From CAYQTL01 sp964420405 (GTDB lineage: Bacteria; Acidobacteriota; Thermoanaerobaculia; Thermoanaerobaculales; Sulfomarinibacteraceae): a stretch of DNA of 56,244 nt. The stretch covers positions 1 to 56,244 of the forward strand of contig CAYQTL010000023.1 in assembly GCA_964420405.1 (NCBI GenBank), read 5' to 3'. Below, piece by piece: positions 52,101-56,244 of the stretch (positions are counted from its first letter, which is position 1; every line of letters starts with the position of its first letter). The notes beneath the pieces are model-generated. The model saw only the letters and a program-made list of their open reading frames with translations, was not told the DNA's origin and did no database searches. The translations under genes were made by a program, and so were the position numbers.

Positions 52101-53507
52101 CTGCGGATGCTGGTGCGGTGCCTCGACTGCGAGCCCGCGGGTCCCCGGCGGTGGGTCGTCCCGGCGGTCGCCCACTCGGCGGGCGTGGCCGGGACCACCT
52201 GGCGGACCGACCTGTCGCTGTACAACCCGGCGGCGATCCCGGTGGTCGCCACCCTCGAGCTCCTCGGCGAGGACGGCGACGGCGGCGGCGTCGCCTCCAC
52301 CGAGGTGACCGTGCCGGCGCTCGGCCAGCTCGAGCTCCCGGACGTGGTCGCGCCCCTCCTCGCAGGCGGCGGCGCCGGGGCCCTCCACGTCACCGCCGAC
52401 GCCGAGCTGGTGGTGTCGTCGCGCACCTTCAACGACGCGCCGGGTGGCACCTTCGGCCAGGGGATCCCGGGCGCGGCGGTCGAGCGCGGAGTGGTTCCGG
52501 GAGGGGCCGCGCGGCTGGTGGGCCTGCGCGAAGGCGGCGGGTTCCGGAGCAACGTCGGCCTCGCCAACACCGACCCGGTCCCGGTGCGGCTCGAGGTCGA
52601 CCTGCGTCGGCCGGACGGGGGGCTCGTCACCACCAGCGAGGTGATGCTGCCGCCGCGGGGGAGGATCCAGCTGGACCGTCCGTACGCCGACCACGGCGGC
52701 ACCGACGGCGGCACCGTCGTGGTCCGCAACGTCGGCGCCGACGGCAGGGTCGCGGCCTACGCCTCGGTGGTCGACGACGGCACCGGCGACCCGGCGTACG
52801 TGACCACCGGCGACCTCGCCTCGGCCGGCTCGCCGCTGGTGGTGGCCGCCGCCGCCCGCACGGCCGGCGCCGCCGGCTCGAGCTGGCGCACCGACCTCGA
52901 CCTGGTCAACGTCTCGGACCTCGACCTGCTCGCGACGATCAGCCTGGTCCCGCCGCCGGGGGTCGCGCCGCCGCCGCCCCTCACCTACCTGATCGTGCGC
53001 CGGGCGCGGCTCGGCATCGCCGACGTCGTCGAGCGGATGACGGGCGCCGACGGCGCCGGCGCGATCGTGATCGAGGTCGACCGGGGGTACCTGGCCGCCT
53101 CGAGCCGCACCTTCACCGGCGGTCCGGGGAGCAGCTACGGCCAGCACATCCCCGGCGTCGCCGCCGGCTCGGCGCTCACCGCCGGCCAGATGGCGGTCCT
53201 CCCGCAGCTCGCCGAGGGTCCGTCGCGGCGCACCAACGTCGGCTTCGTCAACCTCGGAGCGGTCGCGGTCGAGGCGGTCGTGACGCCGCACGATGGCGGC
53301 GGGCAGCCGGTCGGCGCCAGCCTCCGAGTGCAGGTCCCGCCCACCGCCTGGCGGCAGCTGCACCGGCCGCTGCCGGCGGGAACAGCGTTCGCGACGGTCA
53401 CCGTGCCGGTCGGCGGCGGTGCCCTGCTCGCCTACGCCTCGGTGGTCGACAACCGCTCCAACGACCCGGTCTACGTCCCGGCCCGGCCCGCGGGCGGCTC
53501 CCGCTGA
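49188..53507 (+). CDS. Large secreted Asp-box beta-propeller protein with repeated C-terminal modules
   Basis: The 1439-residue protein begins with a signal peptide (MTFLRWFAAAIVAASAAM). About residues 70-735 form a sortilin/sialidase-like propeller with eleven Asp-box copies, such as TTDDGASWHPL, RSSDGGDSWTA and RTTDGGASWTP. A PKD/cadherin-like domain (from N739) with EATDPDGDPLEVGWLF follows. Next is a cysteine-containing beta domain (about 835-975), then two units of about 220 residues (from about 987 and 1216). These units carry WRTDL, SSRTF...GQ.IPG, RSNVG or RTNVG, and AYASVVD. Catalytic residues of true sialidases were not recognised. The function is probably extracellular binding. Confidence 0.85.
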   Translation: MTFLRWFAAAIVAASAAMPSASPPSEPDETPGEGWAIAERARLWRQRHGDPDAATRLGRAGLAERLDRTKSAGADEPGWVSLGPVDGAGRCTAIAPHPDRPGDLLVGAAGGGVWRTTDDGASWHPLTDHLPDLSVGAIARAPSDPEVVYLGTGEGGLAFDFIPGIGLLRSDDGGLTWLLPDEVVASQFFSLTVDPRDADRLLAGTDEGLLASDDGGHTWEVRIADPSLLGVTELVRSAADPDRLWAALWCVTECPAGLARVLRTDDGGLSWHPAAAGLPPPEFNDAAFNRSSLAVAPSDPDVLYAGLEVRSADDGRSFVYRSSDGGDSWTATDYRGDYLFFQSWYDNAITVAPDDPGRVVAAGVWYVDSSDGGATWSTLNPYDGAYGTGSETVPHVDGHDLQWQGDVLWLATDGGMWRSADGGRSWRSRNQGLVTRQFYSLALDPSRPHRLLGGTQDNGTNLRRAGGARWDMVVPFDGFDSAINPLITDFMYATLYRTRVYRTLVGPDVEWQEVPPPIGGEAAPFATPLTMRSEAPWQLYTGATRVWHTVDGGDSWQALPTRVLDGGWSPQVVTSIATTPADPDRLLAGKGGEVYASADGGDTWLLHGAAARVNHVELSPHDPDLGFAAVARNGSPDGQLLRTTDGGASWTPSGSGLPPFATQVVRVHPTDPAVVYAGTDVGLYRSTDGGVHWARYGDGLPAASVHDIRLDETGRRLVVATHGRGAWELATEPPGNRPPEVRLVEPATPVEVPIGVPLRLRAEATDPDGDPLEVGWLFTDRWRPADGGAGPAPVESEVSHVYRRAGRSKVAVHARDGAGGVDSAVLDVFAYEPGDSCETPRVVPGAGPFPWLLETENLSSAPGDGDPLVPCTSRPDDPDAGRWGSIWFEMTPEITGRWAIATCGSRADTVLSAWTGPRCGPYAPVDGGCNDDDGYVHCSGSRTDSYLELELTAGETVRWMVGSWDEEAVGDLRMLVRCLDCEPAGPRRWVVPAVAHSAGVAGTTWRTDLSLYNPAAIPVVATLELLGEDGDGGGVASTEVTVPALGQLELPDVVAPLLAGGGAGALHVTADAELVVSSRTFNDAPGGTFGQGIPGAAVERGVVPGGAARLVGLREGGGFRSNVGLANTDPVPVRLEVDLRRPDGGLVTTSEVMLPPRGRIQLDRPYADHGGTDGGTVVVRNVGADGRVAAYASVVDDGTGDPAYVTTGDLASAGSPLVVAAAARTAGAAGSSWRTDLDLVNVSDLDLLATISLVPPPGVAPPPPLTYLIVRRARLGIADVVERMTGADGAGAIVIEVDRGYLAASSRTFTGGPGSSYGQHIPGVAAGSALTAGQMAVLPQLAEGPSRRTNVGFVNLGAVAVEAVVTPHDGGGQPVGASLRVQVPPTAWRQLHRPLPAGTAFATVTVPVGGGALLAYASVVDNRSNDPVYVPARPAGGSR

Positions 53508-53610
53508 CGGCTGCCGCCGGCCCGGCCCGACCGTCGCGCGGCGATCGCGGCGCCCCCGGCCGTCGCGCCGGGTGTGGGATGACGGCGCGGCCGCCGGCCG
53601 CGGGAGGCGG

Positions 53611-54009
53611 ATGAGGCCCGGGTCCCGGATCACCAGCGGCGGCGCCGACGGCGTCCCGCGCGCGACCTGCCCGGCGTGCGGCGCGGCGGTGTCGGTGCGG
53701 GCGGGGACCCCCCTGCGTGCCGGCACGCCGGTGCGGGTCCGTGCCCGCTGCGCCCGCGGGTGGACGTTCGGGGTGATGGTCGAGCGCCCCACGGCGATCC
53801 GCGAGCGGGTCGAGCTCGACGGTACCGTGTCGACCGACGACGGGCGCGAGCGCGTCGTGATCCACAACCTCTCGCGGACCGGCCTGCTGATGTCGCCACC
53901 GCGGGGGATCCGGTTGCGGGTCGGCGACCGGTCCTCGGTGCACTTCGAGCTCGACGTCGCCGGGGTCCACGAGGTGGCCAACCGCCGCTGCCTCTGTCGC
54001 GGCCGCTGA
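53611..54009 (+). CDS. Short PilZ-like protein with N-terminal CxxC
   Basis: The 132 residues start at ATG 53611 after GGGAGGCGG. An N-terminal CPACG motif suggests half of a zinc ribbon; only one CxxC is present. The second half resembles PilZ: RERVELDGTVSTDDGRERV, VIHNLSRTGLLMSPPRG and RLRVGDRSSVHFELD. PilZ domains bind cyclic di-GMP through an RxxxR and a D/NxSxxG motif; NLSRTG fits the latter. The protein stops at EVANRRCLCRGR, where a full PilZ would continue with its last strands, so it may be truncated. Confidence 0.6.
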   Translation: MRPGSRITSGGADGVPRATCPACGAAVSVRAGTPLRAGTPVRVRARCARGWTFGVMVERPTAIRERVELDGTVSTDDGRERVVIHNLSRTGLLMSPPRGIRLRVGDRSSVHFELDVAGVHEVANRRCLCRGR

Positions 54010-54060
54010 TCCTGCCCCGGTTCCTCCCGTCGGATCGGGCCGCTCGCCCGGACGTCGGCA

Positions 54061-54116
54061 CCACCGCGAAGCGGTGGGCGGGGCCGCCTCGCGGCCAGCA
54101 TCGAGACTGCGTCTCG
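54061..54116 (+). repeat. Row of three perfect hairpins ahead of the metalloprotease gene
   Basis: Three inverted repeats, each with a 3-nt loop, follow one another: CCACCGC-GAA-GCGGTGG (54061-54077), GGCCGC-CTC-GCGGCC (54082-54096) and CGAGAC-TGC-GTCTCG (54102-54116). The spacers are 4-5 bp. The row ends just before TGATAAC and the AGGAGG ribosome binding site of the next gene. It could be a terminator for the PilZ gene, a structured leader, or a repeat element. Confidence 0.75.
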
Positions 54117-54143
54117 TGATAACCTCCCGGCCAGGAGGCTCTC

Positions 54144-55226
54144 ATGAAGGCACGCGGCGCGGTGGTGCTGGTGGCGGTGCTCGGTCTGGCGTCGGGCGTG
54201 GCGGGCGCCGAGGAGCTGGTGGTGGACGGCCGGACCTTCACCGGCTGGACGGACTACGTGACGTCGGACTACTTCGAGGCGACCGGGAGGCGGTGCGGGC
54301 TGCCGGACGCCGACACCAGGGCCCTGCTGTACGGTCCGCCGGAAGCCGGGGTGCCAGGCGACTGCACGCTGCTCTCGACCACCCCGAGCTCCGACTACGA
54401 CTCGACGGTGGTGTACGAGATCCCGGTCGTCGTGCACATCCTCCACCGCACCAACGGCACGGGGAACCTCTCGGACCAGCTCGTCCAGAGCCAGATCGAC
54501 GTCCTCAACGAGGACTTCCAGGCGCTGCTGGGGACGCCCGGAGCGGCCGGCGCCGACGTGGCGATCCGCTTCGTCCTCGCCGACGAGGACCCGAGCGGCG
54601 CGCCCACCACCGGCATCACCCGCACCGCCGACAACACCTGGTACACCGACTCGGGCAGCTACTGGACCACGCTCGCCTGGGATCCCGACCGCTACCTGAA
54701 CATCTACACCAACACCGCCGGCGGCGCGCTCGGCTACGTGCCATTCCTGCCGATGGACGGCGGCGGCTCGTGGGTGGGCTCGAGCAGCGACCGGGTGGTG
54801 GTCAACTGGCAGGCGTTCGGTCGGCCCGGTCCCGGCGGACCGCCGTACGGCGAAGGCCGCACGGCGACCCACGAGGTCGGCCACTACCTCGGGCTGCTGC
54901 ACGTCTTCCAGGGCGGGTGCGCGACCGGCTCGTCGCCGGCCTGCTACTCCAACGGCGACCTGGTGTGCGACACCAACCCGATCCAGTCTCCGACCGCGGG
55001 CTGTCCGGCCTCGTCCAACTCGTGCGGCTCGCCCGATCCGTTCGACAACTACATGGACTACTCGTTCGACACCTGCATGACGCGGTTCACCCAGGAGCAG
55101 GCACGCCGGATGCGGTGTGCGCTGGAGCACTACCGGCCGAGCCTGTACCGGGTGGTGCAGGGCACGTTGTTCGAGGACGGGTTCGAGTCGGGCGACGCGG
55201 CGCAGTGGTCGTCGGTGGTGCCGTAA
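54144..55226 (+). CDS. Secreted M43 (pappalysin-like) zinc metalloprotease
   Basis: The 360-residue protein has a signal peptide (MKARGAVVLVAVLGLASGVAG), a pro-region and a catalytic domain with the complete zinc motif HEVGHYLGLLH (H243, E244, H247, H253). The Met-turn region is NYMDYSFDTCM. Six or more cysteines between 270 and 325 probably form disulfides. The pre-catalytic block VYEIPVVVHILHRTNGTG is typical of M43. The C-terminus ends FEDGFESGDAAQW, matching short DGFESG tails seen on secreted proteins of some Gram-negative bacteria. AGGAGG precedes the ATG. Confidence 0.9.
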   Translation: MKARGAVVLVAVLGLASGVAGAEELVVDGRTFTGWTDYVTSDYFEATGRRCGLPDADTRALLYGPPEAGVPGDCTLLSTTPSSDYDSTVVYEIPVVVHILHRTNGTGNLSDQLVQSQIDVLNEDFQALLGTPGAAGADVAIRFVLADEDPSGAPTTGITRTADNTWYTDSGSYWTTLAWDPDRYLNIYTNTAGGALGYVPFLPMDGGGSWVGSSSDRVVVNWQAFGRPGPGGPPYGEGRTATHEVGHYLGLLHVFQGGCATGSSPACYSNGDLVCDTNPIQSPTAGCPASSNSCGSPDPFDNYMDYSFDTCMTRFTQEQARRMRCALEHYRPSLYRVVQGTLFEDGFESGDAAQWSSVVP

Positions 55227-55371
55227 CGCCTGCAGTCCCAGGGCCGCGGCGACGGCGGTGCGAGGGTCCGGACGCGGTGCAGCGGCCCCGGGATCGCCGC
55301 CGCCGACCACTGCGCTGCGCGTGGCGGGACCATTGGCCGCCGGGCCTTTCGAGCCCGGGGAGCTGGAGGTC

Positions 55372-55409
55372 GACGAGGACCTCGTCGGGATCGGGACCTG
55401 GACCGGGAT
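55372..55409 (+). repeat. Degenerate GGGATC array after a perfect inverted repeat
   Basis: GACGAGG-A-CCTCGTC (55372-55386) is a perfect inverted repeat whose right arm is the CTCGTC head shared with the other arrays. GGG tracts at 55387-89, 55393-95 and 55405-07 follow, with imperfect spacing (ACCTGGACC in place of one unit). It lies between convergent genes. A further hairpin CCGGGC/GCCCGG is at 55340-55358. Confidence 0.7.
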
Positions 55410-55428
55410 CGGAAGCCCGGATCGCCGC

Positions 55429-56244
55429 TCAGTCGGCCTTCCCCTTCGACTGCAGCTTGGCCCAGGTGTCGCGGAGGGTGACGGTGCGGTTGAACACCGG
55501 CCTCGCGGAGGTCGAGTCGGGGTCGACGCAGAAGTAGCCCTTGCGCTCGAACTGAACCCGGGTCTCGGCCGGCAGCCCGGCGAGGGACGGCTCGAGCTTG
55601 CAGCCGTCGACGACCTCGAGCGAGTCCGGGTTGAGATCGGCGAGCATGTCGCCTCCCGCGCCGGGATCCGGCGAGGAGAACAGGTGGTCGTACAGCCGCA
55701 CCTCGGCGTCGATCGCGTGCCGGGCCGAGACCCAGTGCAGCGTGCCGCGGACCCTGCGGCCGTCGGGCGCGTCGCCGCCGCGGGTGGCCGGGTCATAGCT
55801 GCAGCGCAGCTCGACGACGCGGCCGTCGGCATCCTTCACCACCTCGTCGCAGGTCACCAGGTAGGCGTACCGCAGCCGCACCTCCCGGCCCGGTGCGAGC
55901 CGGAAGAACTTCTTCGGCGGGTCCTCCATGAAGTCGTCGCGCTCGATCCACAGCTCGCGGCAGAACGGGACCGCCCGGGTCCCGCCGTCCGGGTCCTCGG
56001 GGTTGTTGACGGCCTCGAGCTCCTCGACCCGGTCCTCCGGGTAGTTGGTGAGCACCACCTTGAGCGGGTCCAGCACCGCCATCCGCCGCTCGGCGGTACG
56101 GTTGAGCACCTGCCGCACGTGGTGCTCGAGAAGCGCCACGTCGATCACCGAGTTGCGCTTGGCGACGCCGACCCGGCCGGCGAAATCCCGCACCGCCTCC
56201 GGCGGGAAGCCGCGCCGACGAATGCCCGAGATGGTCGGCATGCG
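55429..56244 (-). CDS. glnS: Glutaminyl-tRNA synthetase, C-terminal part (cut by window edge)
   Basis: About 272 codons of the C-terminal part lie in the window; the N-terminus is beyond the right edge, so the ATG at 56241 is internal. The sequence includes RRRGFPPEAVRDFAGRVGVA and the anticodon-binding beta-barrel region (VLTNYPE, ELWIERDDF, FRLAPGREVRLRYAYLV, GTLHWVSARHAIDAEVRLYD), ending in VFNRTVTLRDTW. These match GlnS better than GltX, which lacks the beta-barrel. Having GlnS implies direct glutaminylation of tRNA-Gln. Confidence 0.93.
   Translation of the reverse strand, partial: RMPTISGIRRRGFPPEAVRDFAGRVGVAKRNSVIDVALLEHHVRQVLNRTAERRMAVLDPLKVVLTNYPEDRVEELEAVNNPEDPDGGTRAVPFCRELWIERDDFMEDPPKKFFRLAPGREVRLRYAYLVTCDEVVKDADGRVVELRCSYDPATRGGDAPDGRRVRGTLHWVSARHAIDAEVRLYDHLFSSPDPGAGGDMLADLNPDSLEVVDGCKLEPSLAGLPAETRVQFERKGYFCVDPDSTSARPVFNRTVTLRDTWAKLQSKGKAD

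Noticed and set aside
49023..55832. A 2269-codon open frame on the minus strand
   Set aside because: It lies antisense to three clear genes, tRNA-Leu and part of glnS. Its composition is low-complexity (Gly/Val/Arg/His-rich) without motifs. Long antisense frames are expected at this GC content.

Overview
The window is a very GC-rich chromosomal segment around the replication origin of a Gram-negative bacterium. It has an Mla lipid-transport operon, a Sec pathway gene, secreted modular proteins and the polarity GTPase pair MglA/MglB. Lineage is an inference. The combination of MglA/MglB, DUF4390-NtrY, DUF4177, a DGFESG-tailed metalloprotease and repeated FGQG/FRSN secreted modules fits Acidobacteriota (Thermoanaerobaculia-like) best. 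No rRNA is present to confirm this.

Region by region. 1-1509 (minus): yidC (cut by the window edge), rnpA, rpmH. 1609-10281 (plus): dnaA, a probable oriC in the dnaA-dnaN gap, dnaN, recF, gyrB, gyrA. 10311-13482: a CPBP-family protease, the PLP synthase pair pdxS-pdxT and an unrecognised protein. 13540-18792: a metallo-beta-lactamase-fold hydrolase divergent from dprA-trmFO, a 77-codon ORF, and xerC plus a GT2 glycosyltransferase on the minus strand. 18873-24458: a DUF4177 protein, then a minus-strand envelope/signalling group (DUF4390, NtrY-like kinase, TPR membrane protein, small membrane protein). 24529-30858 (plus): HD-GYP protein, smpB, uvrA, dnaB. 31161-35673 (plus): mlaE-mlaF-mlaD, then radA. 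35850-39187 (minus): dnaX-recR and mglB-mglA. 39571-40746: a secreted protein. 40814-44987 (minus): an apparent operon of DUF4870 protein, yidD, PTS-EIIA, PII-like protein and two CPA-type antiporter-like proteins. 45370-49127: tRNA-Glu (minus), then gap-pgk-tpiA-secG-tRNA-Leu (plus). 49188-55226: a 1439-residue Asp-box propeller protein, a short PilZ protein and an M43-type metalloprotease. 55429-56244 (minus): 3' part of glnS.

Most of the window is conserved housekeeping whose order recalls the origin region of other phyla: rpmH-rnpA-yidC, dnaA-dnaN-recF-gyrB-gyrA, pdxST, dnaX-recR, dprA-trmFO-xerC (topA missing), and gap-pgk-tpi-secG-tRNA-Leu(GAG). Genes inside operons are usually joined by 1-4 bp overlaps (ATGA, GTGA, TAATG, and twice CTGA). 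Several promoters sit so close to the start codon that the transcripts should be leaderless.

The least ordinary signals are: five intergenic arrays of the hexamer GGGAWC, all with G-quadruplex potential and most following a TCGTC motif that can pair with an upstream GACGA; an MlaD whose C-terminus looks like an outer-membrane beta-barrel; the EIIA/PII-like/dual-antiporter operon; a roughly 220-residue extracellular module present three times in two proteins; and a row of three perfect hairpins ahead of the metalloprotease gene.
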